NCBI RefSeq assembly: GCF_039555335.1
Contig: NC_092628.1
Span: forward strand, 82,548,315 to 82,612,314
DNA from: Amphiura filiformis
Taxonomy: Eukaryota > Echinodermata > Ophiuroidea > Amphilepidida > Amphiuridae
Length of the DNA: 64,000 bases
Direction of reading: 5' to 3'
Shown one piece after another: positions 35,641 to 47,782 of this stretch. The position numbers and the translations under genes were made by a program. The stretch's first letter is position 1. Each line of letters begins with the position of its first letter. Below the pieces are notes generated by a model. The model did no database searches. It had not been told where the DNA came from and saw only the letters and a list, made by a program, of their open reading frames with translations.

Positions 35641-35994
35641 AATTGTACACAATACACCTCACAAAGTTCACTGGTTGTACTTGGTACTCTACACAAATAA
35701 AATACAGTCTGGGTGATGTAATCGCTGATGAAGAAATTGCACACTATACTCACTGGTACTGTGTTATAATAATGATGAACACAGGATGATCTAGTTTTGT
35801 CAAGACGTCAATGTCTAATAAGCTGTACACTATGCACTTCATAAAAATCACTTCAGAACTGATGTCAATAAAAATCAAGTCGGATGCTGCCGAAATGATA
35901 TTGCACACAAAACAAAATGTCACTGAAAATTGCACAGCACTAAAAGACCATTAATTATAAGTTGATCACTGCCACTGATAATACTACGATAACA

Positions 35995-36410
35995 TTGCAC
36001 TGGTATAAATACACACTTCAAGAATCGGCTGCTTCCACACAAAAATGGGCGTGGCCTGAATGTCTATGACTACAGTAGTCCAACTTCACAAGGTTCACAG
36101 ATAAAATGCTTGCACGGTATGAGATACACTTAAAAACATCTAGGCACTTGGTAAACACAATATTTTTATATTTTCTGGTAAATTGTTCACTGGTAATACT
36201 TAGATAACATTGCACTGGTAATACACACATCAGACGGCGGCTGCTTCCATACAACTGGGCGTGGCCTGGTAATGGCTAAGGTAGCACAACTTCACAAGGT
36301 TCACAAATAAAATGCTGGTCACAGGATGAGATACACTTTAGAACATCTAGTTTCATAATAAACACAATATTTCATAATTTTATATTTTCTGGTAATGACG
36401 TAATTCAGGT
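35995..36410 (-). repeat. Second, diverged repeat type at the outer end of the LINE array, two units
   Basis: Two units of about 205-215 bases share GGCTGCTTCCA, GGGCGTGGCCTG, CAACTTCACAAGGTTCACA and ACACAATATTT. TTCACAAAGTTCAC in the main array resembles the shared CTTCACAAGGTTCAC, so this may be an older monomer class. Confidence 0.7.
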
Positions 36411-36430
36411 TTAAAAATCTGCTCACAAAA

Positions 36431-37494
36431 GACTGCACTGTCGATATCACTGGTAAAAATCACATACATGCATACAAAGTTCCATTCAAGATGACACCAT
36501 AAATGTTGCACAAATACTAGATTGATACAATAAAATTACACTTAGCGTATTGACGACTCCGATGCTTGCTGTCTGGTCACTCGTTGCTCCTCCACTTGGA
36601 AAACAATCAATGGTTGAGTTTGACCTACACTACGGTGTGGGCCCCTTTGATATAACTGGTATTTTAGACACAAACTTAAAGCGCCCTCCCACACACCCTT
36701 AATTCTTGTTGTGATTTTTAGAGGAGGTAGCTCTCTCTTTGTACATGAAATTTACCCCAAGGCAAAGGAGCCATGTGCGCCATTAGGCGAACGTTTACGG
36801 TACATAAGAATTCAAACTTTCTTACTTTGGTTTGAGCTGAGACTAAAATACCTAAAGCCTCAAATGTTGTTTTTATATTAAATACATACCTGTATTTGAA
36901 TGAAATAGATATATTTATAATAGGCTGCATGATAAATACATGAAGCCACATCAAGTAGAACGAGTGCAACCTTGCCGCAGTACCTTGTACTACGCAGGTG
37001 CTCCTTTGTTAAACGGGAATTCCCTGATTGGGGCGTGGACATCAAAGAGCTCATATCTAAATTCGTTGGGGACTGTTACTTTTTAAAGTTTCAACGTCCG
37101 TATACATACGACATGTAGCCTATGAATAAAATACGACATGAATCAAGTAATAAAGTGACCTAGTTCTTTCCTTGCCCTGTTATAGCTATTATTATAAGAT
37201 GAGCTCAAAGTGTATATTTCTACATTTTGAGCTCAAAATATTTAATCAATGATAATAGGGATATCATATGTCTATACTGTGATGCGCATGCGTTGTGTGT
37301 GGGGGCTGTGGGAGTGAGTGTGATGCTGTTTTAAACAAATAGGCCTATAAAACAAAATCTTCGCACAAGCTAGAATGAAGAGTGAAGACCCAAGTCGGGC
37401 TGGGGATCACCATTGCAGGATGAACCTATCGATCCACACCACTCTTCGTCATACATAAATTCCCCAGCCACATTTCCCTAACATAATATGAAAT
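36431..37494. other. No gene seen
   Basis: It includes the approximate outer limit of the LINE. No exon is supported; an 83-codon minus-strand frame at 36718-36969 has no recognisable domain. Confidence 0.45.
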
Positions 37495-37616
37495 TTAAAA
37501 AAAAGGAAATTTAGTTCGACAGAGGTGGGGCTCGAACCCACGCTGCACCGCTATCATGTATACAGTATCGACATATTACCAGCGCCTGTACCCTGTTTAC
37601 CGCTCGGCCAACTGAC
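37495..37616 (-). pseudogene. tRNA-Leu-like sequence with pol III signals
   Basis: On the minus strand GTCAGTTGGCCGAGCGGTAA resembles the 5' end and A box of a leucine-type tRNA. GTGGGTTCGAGCCCCAC makes a perfect T stem with a B box (37525-37545). A T8 run (37502-37495) follows as a terminator. The middle is longer than a normal tRNA and the 5' GTCAG does not pair fully with the 3' CTGTC, so this is more likely a tRNA-derived SINE head or pseudogene than a working tRNA. Confidence 0.55.
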
Positions 37617-37619
37617 TTG

Positions 37620-40600
37620 TTGGGGCCATCTTGAAAATTTGAACATATAACATATCACAACTTCAATTACTTCATTACTTCAACATACCACGTGACAAGC
37701 AAAGACAGAAAACGTCATACTGCAGTTACTGTCCATTTTCCTATACACAATACACAGTGCTCTTACCATTGACGCGTAACCTCTACAAATAGCGTATGTT
37801 AGAAGTATGGGTAACTGCCTAGTTAACGTCGGTGTGCGAAAAATAACCGGCCAATTCTAGAAAATATAGTTTTGTCACATGTCCTAAATTTTAGCTAATT
37901 TAGATGTTTGGAAATATTCGTACTTTGGTGTTTTAGGAAGGATATGTAAACGACAGATAACACCAAAAATATGAAGAAATTATTTCCAACCTGTGTTAAG
38001 TCTGCAAACCACCATGCTTCTCATTTTCAAGAACGCTGGTTAACAATAAGCAGAGTATTGTCTCATTTCGTAAACAAAAGCCCACACAGAATTGTTCTCT
38101 AGCGTTCGCTTAATAATCGTTCACCCAACTGAAACTATAATACCAGCTCATTGCTCCATTGTACATGTAAAGCAGAAACATATGTTGCGTGTATTTAACC
38201 AGAGAAGATATGATTTAATCAGTTGAGCTGTTTTCAATGAGTGTTATCTTGGTTTAATAGCTTTTAATGGGGTTTATTTAAGTCCTGCAAAGGTCGTGGT
38301 GAATTCCACTTTAGACATGACTGCATCATGTACCGTATTTTGGAATTTTATCAGCTTAAAAACATTAATGTGTAGAGCTACCATTAGGCCTATTAATATT
38401 GTTGAATTCTCAGGCGCATACAAACAATACGAGGGGCCTATGATACATACACAATTCATTTCGTGCATGCACGTGCCCTGCAAGGTAGGGAGCCTAGCCT
38501 ACCATTTTTCTTGTAAGACGGTCTGGATTCGTAGTCCACGTAGGTCCCCAAAGTTCTTTCAGATATTAAAAGATTAAATTCCCATAAAGACGAAACAGTA
38601 ATCTTTAGTGGGGACCTACGTAAATTTTACATAAAATTTTCGCCATCAATTCAGTGTTAATTTTTATTATTCAGAAAATATTTTGGCGTATATAAAATTG
38701 AAATAAATTCTGCTTCCTAAACCACATAAACTGAAGCATGATTGGGTATCACGAATCGCTATATATGATCTACAGTTAATATTCAAATATTCTTTTACAC
38801 ATTATGATGCTTCAGTTTTTACACAAACAAGAATTTGTCTTTAAAAAAGATAAGTTCACGGATCAGGTGTATAGTACATATACTTTGAGCTACTTTGGTC
38901 TAACATTTAATATTCATATCTAACCTACTCTGCACTTATTCAACCTCATTTTGCATTTAGTTTTTTAAGCCACCTCGAAGCCACCTACACTACAGGATCT
39001 CATTTTGCATTGGGTTTTTATTGCGTTGCAAAGTAGCAAAACTTTCTGGCCCAATTCGTGACTGGAAAAGGCTATCCCCTCTTACAACCTATCAACAGGT
39101 CTGATTTCTACAATGAGGTGTTACCGGGTTTCATGAGATAATAATACCAAATCTAAACACCATGAAATTCAATACATCACGACCAAGCTCACATTGGGCG
39201 CCCCATTCCTTTTTAAAGGAATTTTATTAAGCCACCTCCAGGAAACAAATTTGGCTATAAACTACGAAGTATAAAGTCTAATAAATAAATAAAATAAATA
39301 AAATAAAATGAAAATTGTACATGTATGCAAGATGCCTTATTACTAAAGTAAATAAATCACACAGCTATTTGCTCTTGCTAGTTTTTGTCAGGGTCAGGGA
39401 TATTTGTCTCATAGTCCTGCTTTTATGAACACTAATATTATACAGGTTACTACACATGGGTTATTACAAGAGTCAATAAACATTTGACCAATTAACTATA
39501 GAGAATGGACTTAGTTTTATACAATGTAGTTATATTGACCCTTTTCTGAAGTAAGTCGCCTGCTGCATAGTTTTATTTACAGATGATATGTTTACTTTGT
39601 GATTAGGCCTGACCATGACCTGCTAGTTTGATTAACCAATCAGTTATGTGCATTGTCAGCATGTGAAGGCTATAAGCCAATTGCAAACATATTTATAAAA
39701 AAAAGGCTAAAAAATTCCTACACTGAGCAGACTCTTTGCTGGGTTTAAGGGCTAAATAGTAAGTTGTCATGTGGGGCAAGATTAGATAAAGGCATACAAA
39801 CTAGGGTATGAGATAATAGGAATTATTTCCTAGCCTCTTAACCACAGGGTTGGGCTATATAGCTATTCAAGACACAGGGTATGTAAGGGATAAACTGTGC
39901 ATATGAGATGTGGGGGCAAATGGCATCATTTCACTGACATGAAAAAATATTTCATTGAAAACCCTCCCACTCAGCTATTTTAAAAAGGTAATCAGGCTTC
40001 CTCAGCATATCACATGTGTTATGGTATTATTTTGCAATTGCCCCGTGGTACTTTATGGAGGGAGACTTTTATTTAAATACGGTATAAAGGACGAGTGGCC
40101 AGTATTCGGTAGGGTCTACATAGCTTTACAAATTCAGAGTCTTGCAATTATGATTTTAGAGCCAAAGGGGTAACTATATATTATAAAATTATAAAAGGTT
40201 AGAAAGTCAGTATTAAAAGCAAGTCAGTAAGATACACCTCTACACTACAGGTTGCACTCCATAGTAGGCCCACAGCTAAAAACGACACTGACAGAAAAAA
40301 ACTTAAAAAGGGGAGAACTTTGTCATTTTTATTTTTTTCTACAATGCAAAATTGATCATTAAGAGGAGGAAGCAAATTATATTGACAATATGTTAACTTT
40401 AATTTTCCACTTTTATGCAAGAAATAAAAGAAGAAGATACAAATTCCCTTTAAAAGGGAAGCCAGCTTCAATGCAGAAGAGGTCTTGTAATTAGTTTAGG
40501 TGGAAGGCATTTTTAGGATCACTCTTTTTATGATCCATCATGTTCCATGACAGTCCGGGATGACAGTCCACCAAACCAGGTGGTGGTCGCATTGCATTTT

Positions 40601-43310
40601 CATCGTCAACCGTGTAATTGAATGGGATTATTTTGAAAATTTAAACCGCTTGAAATTTCACAAACAAATAGGCCTATATGTTAATAAATAATATAAATAC
40701 AAGCTAAAACCATGGGGTTCGATAATAAACCCCCAAAACTAACTTTCAGTATTTGGAAAATGCCATACGGCCGGGCCGTTTCACAAGCTGCATGCCGGCT
40801 CTATCATGCCATTCGCCGCCTGCTCCAAACCATCAATGATAAGAACATGCACACAGAAAAACCAAACATTAACTCCTATAACTTCCTGTCAACTCTTTAA
40901 TTAATTACTCCAAATTGTTCTGTCTTTTTGTCTTTTCTGCCTTTTAGGCCACCCTTAGCTCATTATTAATATAAAGAAATACACTGCAGTTTTTAGTTAA
41001 TTGGCTAAAACTGCCATCCTACTTGCCTTATACATGCACATTAATTTTATATTAATTTATATATTAATTCGCAATTTATACATAGCACATTATAAAATGT
41101 ATAAAGACTGATATTGTTCAATAGGCCTACATGTATATCGATTGTACCCATATCAAAAATAGGCCTTGAAATTACATCGAATTTTTCCTGTTGAAAAGAC
41201 AAAACTGATGTTTAAGATATCAATTATTTCATAAATTACATTTTGAGTCATTTTTATCCATAAAACGATACAGGATATAGGATATTTTTACTTTGACTTT
41301 TAGGTCCATAAAGGTTTTAATCATGTTATTATCAATACACTCACATCTCATGATGTGTTGATCTCCAGGAGGTCTGCAAATGTAAATCTAAGAACGCCTG
41401 ATAACAAGGATACTATCATTTTCTTTCGTTGATATGCTGTGGAAACTATTATAGGCCTGGCATATATATAACTTTTAATGTTATATTTCCTTCAAACCAT
41501 AACTTTTGAAATACTCACTCGTTTTCATTCGTTGAAACGGCAAAGCATACTTTCTTTTTCTTACAAATCGAATAACAGGTCTTATATATATATATTCACC
41601 ATAAAAAGTTCCGCAAAGTAATTCAAACCAATGCTAGTACCCCGTAATCTCTTTAGCAAACAAAGACGATCTCCGAATTAGATAGCCAGCTCTTAGCTGG
41701 CGAAAATCAGAATCCTCAAAGGGCAGGGACAGAGTTGTTGTTGTTGTTTTGGCCAAATAATAATTTTATTGTTTTGATTACGTTCGATAAATTTGGTTTT
41801 ACCATAGACCATTTATCTTTCCTATTTTGGAGATTATAAAAGACATAATGTACAATTTTGGTAAAATTTTAATTTTGTTCTTCTTTTTTGTCAAAATTTA
41901 CTATGATTACATAATATTACTGCTACGGTACTAGTAACACTTTATCTGTCAAGGTAGACTTCTCCGTAGTCCACTTGCCCATTTTGCATACTCTGGCCAT
42001 TACATTTAAAGCATAAAACTCTGATTTATATTGATTTGTGTGCAACTGATAGATTTTCACATCTGTATCTGATCTTTTCAGTCACCGCACTCCCTCTGTT
42101 AGCTTCCAGGATTTTCGGGGTTCGCTATCAATAAACTGGTACTTCCAAAATCAGAATTGTTCAGTATTAAAGTCAGCCATTATAATTATGCAAGATAATG
42201 TTGCATTCAGTTACTTTTATTGTCACTAATTATCTGATATTTTTAACTCTTTATGACCATTTTACTATTAAATACTTTAATTTTAATAAACATCAGTATA
42301 ATTTTGTATTCAACGAAATGGGTTCATCATGACTAATAATAACATATTTTTAAATAAAATTCGACTATGGCATAGTCTACTGTCAAGGGGGTCTTCTGAT
42401 CATTTTAACCTGAGACTAGTAAACCAACAGTCTCAGGTTTACTAGTCTCAGTTTTAACTAAGCGAAAATAATGAGGTAAAAAGTAAAAACCGACTTAGCC
42501 GCTTAACTGTGGAGCTTTGGGGATCCCAGTTTTATTATAAAACCTCTAAATTTTACTTTGGAGGCTTAGTCCTTTACATGGTATTTCAGATAGCATTGGG
42601 CAATTACAATCATGTAAGAAGTGCAAATTTGAGCAAAATATGCAGCAAATGATAGCTTTACTGTAATACCAGAAGATGGGAGAAATATCTCTTTTGCTGA
42701 TCAAGCAGACCCCCCCCCGATCCAAAACAGCCTGGAGTGACTGTGAAGACTGCATGTATTATAAACACAAGTGTGTATAACTTTGTTTGCCAAGTCATGG
42801 AACCTTTTAAAATGTGTTTGAAGAGCATAATTAATATCCATGGTTAAACAAACAACCATGAACAAGATCTTGTTCTGTTTAATACATGTACTGCTCTGTG
42901 GTTTAGGTTGTGCAAATTACCAGTTTCGTTTGATTTTGTTTACTTACGTTTTTTAATCTCCATGTGTTATTCAACCTCTTTATGTTCACTCAGCATGCAG
43001 GAGAATTTTAGATGTGCTAGAACATTGTAGGCTTTACAAAAGCAAAACTTTAATGATAATTATAATGAGTATAGTAGAAACGAGATGCAGGGTATCTTAA
43101 TATTTTAATGACATTATCAATCAAAGTTTTTTTCCTCCATCCCCTATACACAAAACCCAATGGCATAAAAATATTTAAATTCCTCATCAAATTTATAATA
43201 TGCTAATTAATCACATCCCGTGAATAATAAAATAATAAAACAATAAAATGGATGATATTTGATATTACCATATTTTGCATAACATCAGAGAAGATGAGCT
43301 CATTTTCACA
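37620..43310. other. AT-rich intergenic stretch without a supported gene
   Basis: I see no exon. Minor items: an inverted repeat around 38535-38625 (ACGTAGGTCCCC with GGGGACCTACGT), (AAATA)n at 39285-39310, and the hairpin at 42409-42456. Otherwise the sequence looks unique. Confidence 0.5.
42409..42456. other. Short perfect-arm hairpin
   Basis: CTGAGACTAGTAAACC pairs with GGTTTACTAGTCTCAG around a loop of about 12 bases. Confidence 0.7.
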
Positions 43311-44385
43311 TGTATTTCGATTGAACATCTGCATTTTGTTCCATTCAAAGAACAGTAGTTTTAGCTAGTACGATATTGGATTCATATAGGCCTATCCCTC
43401 AGATGTTATCAACTCAGACACTCCATAGAGACGAATTCGTCTGACATTTGGTTTGTAATGGAACATTTTCCAAATGCAAAACATGTAAAAAAACTCAATG
43501 TCCGGATTTTTTTAGACGGGGAGCATCATTTAATATAAATCATTTTTAATAATAGTAATACCGGTAATATGCACTTCTTGATTTATGCTTTTGGATTTTT
43601 AAATGTATAATATTTAGAGTCCCTCTTTCAAATTTTATATTTATGTGTAATCTAGCTATATCATAATTTGCTGATACTTTGGTCAAAATTTACATTAAAA
43701 TGATCAGAAAAAAACTATTATTGTCAAAATTTCTGTTTTGGTGTCATGTTATTTATTGTATTTTTGGCGACAAAAGAAAAACCCACCCTATTCTACGGGC
43801 GGACCTTTCAACTTCAAGTGTAGGGTCGGGTGTTTTTTGTACTTGTATTTCTAGAGAGAGGCTATCTTGAAATTACCTAAAATATCACCAAAATCTGAAG
43901 ACTTTTTTAATACCAACATATTTTCTATGATTTAAGCAAAATAAATGGGTTTTTTTTTAATTCTCAAAAACACAAATTCCGGGTCGGTTGGCCCCGTAGA
44001 GAAGGGTTTTTTCGTAGCCTTTGATACTATTAATTTTTTTTTTTTTATTTGCAACATTTTATAAAACTTAACAAAATATTAACAAAAACTGATGCTAAAC
44101 TTAAAATTTGTATCCATCATTGAAAATCAATCAATTCCGGAAATTAAACCTGTTATTAAAACCCCAAGCCACGATGGGTTGATTTGTTTTTAATACACAG
44201 AATAATATTTTCCCTCAGTTTATTAATACGGTAGCTACCCAAATCTGCTAAAATAAAGCACACAGTAAATTTGGAAACAGATAACCCTTTGTACTGCATG
44301 GATGAAGTGTGTGTGCACTATCTATGTTTGCAATGTCCCATGAACAAACAATTACGTAATAGTATAGTATTGACTTTTGTTGAAC
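43311..44385 (+). repeat. Diverged duplicate of 23475-25117, copy B
   Basis: It carries the same blocks in the same order as copy A: GTATTTCGATTGAACATCTG at the left, TTTAAGCAAAAT in the middle, AAACTGATGCTAAACTTAAA and CAATTACGTAAT at the right. It lacks the inverted minisatellite and has its own short additions. No coding potential. Confidence 0.8.
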
Positions 44386-44429
44386 TTGTGAAAGGTCAGT
44401 CCAGAGAGTTTCTCTGCTCGTACTAAATT

Positions 44430-44650
44430 ACTGTTTAAGTGGTAATTTTCGCGTACAGTTATTGTCGCGATTTGGAGTTACAGAGACATTTTTGCATTTG
44501 TTATTTTCGCGATGCTTAGTTTTGCCCTATACTTGCAATACATTATTATATATATTCGCGAGGTGTTAATTTCGTGGATGGAACTCCATTCGCGAAATCC
44601 GCAAAAATAAACCCCTCGCGAAGTGTGCTTGCTTTCTGTGAACTTGTTTA
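44430..44650. repeat. TTTCGCG-rich block, possible degenerate inverted-repeat element
   Basis: Words AATTTTCGCG, ATTTTCGCGATG, ATTCGCGAGG, ATTCGCGAAATC and CCTCGCGAAG recur in both orientations within about 200 bases. CpG density is well above the surrounding DNA. Ends could not be defined. Confidence 0.4.
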
Positions 44651-45342
44651 ACTTAAGATAGTGCACTTGCTTTAAGGTTATACAAAGAAACGTATAAAAA
44701 ACGTATAAAAGACGTATAAAGTTGTTCTCTAAAACCGCGTTTTCTCAGCAATGAAATATCGCAGTGAGTCAAATGTTGGTGCATGGATGTATCTTTACAT
44801 TATTTTTGTGTGTTTGTACAAATTTTTAGAATCCGTTTGAAAATCCTTCGTTTAAATCATTTTTACGCACCATGTTCACAAGATCAAAAACGCGTTCCAT
44901 GCAGTTTTTTCAAATTTTCGCTCCGTATAAAACCACGCCGAGTGATTGTTTTCTCCTTTTTTTTTTTGTACTACAAATCGACCAAAGAAATAATGTTGCC
45001 ATGGGGAAGAACCAATTACAGTACCGATTAAATTTTATTAGCCCGTTTTTGGGAACAATTTTCGAGAATCTTGTACCACAAAACACTGTTATGTAACATT
45101 ATCGATATCTGGATTGTGGAACGTTAATTTTGATTTCTAACTGCCTACATTATTTCTCCAATGTCTGTCGCTTACTTTACCATTTGAATTTCACTCCAAA
45201 TTTAAGCTACTTTTGCAAAAAACGAGGTTTTTCGCCATCGATACCTCCGACATTTACAGCGGTAATGAGCGTGTTTATCATAAGAGCCTGTTTACGCACT
45301 ATTCTATAATAGTCAGTTTGAGATCAATCGATTTCGTATGTC
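44651..45342. other. No gene seen
   Basis: Overlapping short open frames at 44783-45096 have no recognisable domain. Confidence 0.45.
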
Positions 45343-45450
45343 CCTTCAGTTGCTCAATCGGTTAGCGCGCCGGACTTATACGTTCGACTCTATAATACTA
45401 TACTTTTGAGCTGGAAAATTTGGTACGTGTTCGAGTCCCTACGTGGTCCA
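45343..45450 (+). pseudogene. tRNA-Ile(UAU)-like sequence
   Basis: GCTCAATCGGTTAGCGCG followed by ACTTATA matches the D arm and anticodon region of a UAU isoleucine tRNA. GTGTTCGAGTCCC resembles a B box at 45427-45439. The spacing between them is longer than in a standard tRNA (UAU isoleucine tRNAs often have introns), and the 5' bases do not pair with the 3' end. Probably a pseudogene or SINE remnant. Confidence 0.5.
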
Positions 45451-45771
45451 TTCCGTTTATTTTATTTTATTTTTCTCTCACTTTTTTTCCTTTTTCTTGC
45501 TCGTTGCTTTCTTTCTGACTGCAGCGATTGATTGTTTTTGCCCGGTTTTTTCATGATATAATTCAGGAATTTTTATGCTATTCTTTTCTAATAGGCGCGG
45601 CCTATGAATAGGCCCCCTATATTTTTACAAATTCGATTAACAAAATATTGGTTGTTGGTTTTGTTATTGTTGTTGTAGTTATTGTTGTAGGCCTATATAT
45701 TGCATAATCAGGGTATAAATAGGCCTACTAGGCCTATTATAGCATGGGAAGCATTGATTTATTTCACGACA

Positions 45772-46598
45772 GATAGGGTACCTGCAGGTAATATGGGACC
45801 ATTAAGGACGTTTAGCTTATGTGCATAAAAACTATAGAAGATATGCCCAAAAGAGATTGTTATGATGAACAACCTGTCCTTTAAGATTAATAAAACAGGC
45901 AATGTTATCTTGTTTTTATGTTTGTTTGGACGCTATGACGTCAAAATGACGTCATCGTCAAGTGTCCCATATTACCTGCATGTGCAGGTAATATGGGACA
46001 CTGTGTTATCTCTATGGTGAAAATCAAAATGTTCAGAAAATCACTCTTTTGTTCTAAAAACATTTTTGTTACATGATTTTGAATGTTAAATGCAAATTTC
46101 AACAAGAAAATTCAATTTTCTAAATAGTTTTGCTTTTCCCATTGACAATGCACACAATTTCCTATGTGTCCCATATTACCTGCACTCATTCAGTTGAAAA
46201 TCAGAGAAAATAATCATTTATAAAAGGAAAGTGCCACTTGTCAGTGGAATTTTACCTGCTGATAAGCTTAACCCATCACCTAAAGATCATAAAAAGTGAC
46301 AAATGCACCCTCAGTACCAGAGTATTTAGATACACAATCATAAAATGTGGCGTCATTGATTTTATATCAGGCCAAAAAAAACGACGTAAATTTTTGGGCA
46401 ATTTCACTCTGTTTAGCATTGATTTCCAAGAGTTTGATACACAGACTCCAAAACTGCATTTCTAGAAGCACAATTGATGTATCTAAACACTTAATAAATC
46501 AACTTAAAGTGTGTACCTTCTCTAAGCTACTTTTTGTTAAAATGAAATCAGGTGTCCCATATTACCTGCTGTCCCATATTACCTGCACCTACCCTATC
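45772..46598. mobile_element. Non-autonomous inverted-repeat element with six copies of a 17-mer
   Basis: The first 28 bases (45772-45799, starting GATAGGGTA) and the last 28 (46571-46598) are inverted repeats with 26 matches. The inner part of each is the 17-mer GTCCCATATTACCTGCA. The same word also occurs at 45964-45980, inverted at 45983-45999, at 46168-46184, and (first 16 bases) at 46554-46569. The interior is AT-rich without a supported protein. The family is unassigned and no target duplication is clear. Confidence 0.75.
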
Positions 46599-46900
46599 AT
46601 TCAGGATAATTTTAAAAATTGAAAATTTAGAAAATCCAAAGGAAAATTGCCGAAAACGGCTGCCCACAATCACCCCCCCCCCTCCCCCATCAGCCCATAT
46701 GGTCCTATCATGGTCGCCCCCTCCCTATCCCTGCAACATATAGGATGACTCACGAGCCGCGGTTTGTCCGTGGCCGGCCCTAGTTCAGATTGATACACTA
46801 TTGTACGCGTGAGTTCATTCTTTTCTGCATGGCTGTTTCCATTATTAACTTACGCCCCTCTGGAATCAAGCCTTGAAAATCAATTGCATTTAACCTTAAA

Positions 46901-46945
46901 CTGTTTCTTTACTCAATGAAACTCATTAATTGAGTAAAGAAACAG
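46901..46945. other. Short hairpin with perfect 17 bp arms
   Basis: CTGTTTCTTTACTCAAT (46901-46917) pairs exactly with ATTGAGTAAAGAAACAG (46929-46945) around 11 bases. It is too short for a typical miRNA precursor and is most likely a foldback relic. Confidence 0.7.
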
Positions 46946-47243
46946 CTTATTTTCTGGGCAACCATTTTCTTGGGGGTGACTTCATTTGTAATCTACACCC
47001 CCTGTGTGAGAGACTAAAGTAATGTCTTCCATACAGGGTGTATGTCTTTCAACTGGAATAGCCTAAAATGTGTATATCATATACCTGGTATATGGCCGGA
47101 TTTACCTTTTGATGGTCCTGTGGGCAAGGCAACATGATTGTCGCAGATCTACTCACTCAAATGGCTTTACCAAGATTGCGCGCAAAGCGCGACAATTTGG
47201 TCTAAAATAGGCCAAAAGGGAGATGCAAATTGTAAATTTTGCC

Positions 47244-47782
47244 CGGGGGGGGGGGCACTTCCATGACAGATATGCATCATGTGCCTCGGATAGACCCCTT
47301 TTCAAACCGGCTTGTACCCAATGACCCCCTTTTTGTGTTATGGTCCTACCTATTACCCAATGACCCCCTTAAAAAAAATTCATGTACTCAATGACCCCTT
47401 TTTCTATTTCCTGCTATACCCAATGACCCCCCTTTTAATTCCCAAATTTAGGTGGTATTTGTGTTCTCCTCCAGAAATAATGAGATTTTTCACATTTCCA
47501 AGGTGGCCAAGTTGATTTTACGCAGTTTGGCACTTATTTATGTGTACTTAATGATACTCTTTTGGCAATTCTGTACTCAATGACTCCCATTTTACTTTTT
47601 GTTACCCCAATGACCATCCTTTTTTCAAAATTTCATACCGAATGACCCCATTTTTTTCAGGAAGTGTACTGAATGACCCCATATTTTTGTAATTGTACAT
47701 TTGACCTGAATGCCCCCTACTTTTAACATGGCCGAGGCACATCCCTGCCATTTCAGATAGGGAGTGCCCCCCCCCCCCCGGG
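47244..47782 (+). repeat. CAATGACCCC-rich repeat block, copy B, with G/C-run ends
   Basis: Homologous to 22428-22935. Here both ends are clearer: CCCGGGGGGGGGGGCACT at the left and AGTGCCCCCC...CCCGGG at the right form an inverted repeat, so the block is probably a transposable element with homopolymer-rich ends. Identity to copy A is high. Confidence 0.75.

Larger units (their letters stand above)
27385..36430 (-). mobile_element. CR1-like LINE with a 5' tandem monomer array
   Basis: Read on the minus strand: a degenerate 5' zone (about 36430-35640), an array of 189 bp monomers (about 35640-31108), the ORF (30888-27571), a 160-base 3' UTR, and a terminal (GAA)n microsatellite (27408-27385). 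Ending in a short microsatellite is usual for CR1/L2-like LINEs. The outer 5' limit is approximate. No flanking target duplication could be identified. Confidence 0.8.

Noticed and set aside
40712-40900. 62-codon frame with a basic PYGRAVSQAACRLYHAIRRLL segment
   Set aside because: It looked like a possible exon, but there are no consensus splice sites at sensible positions and no recognisable family.
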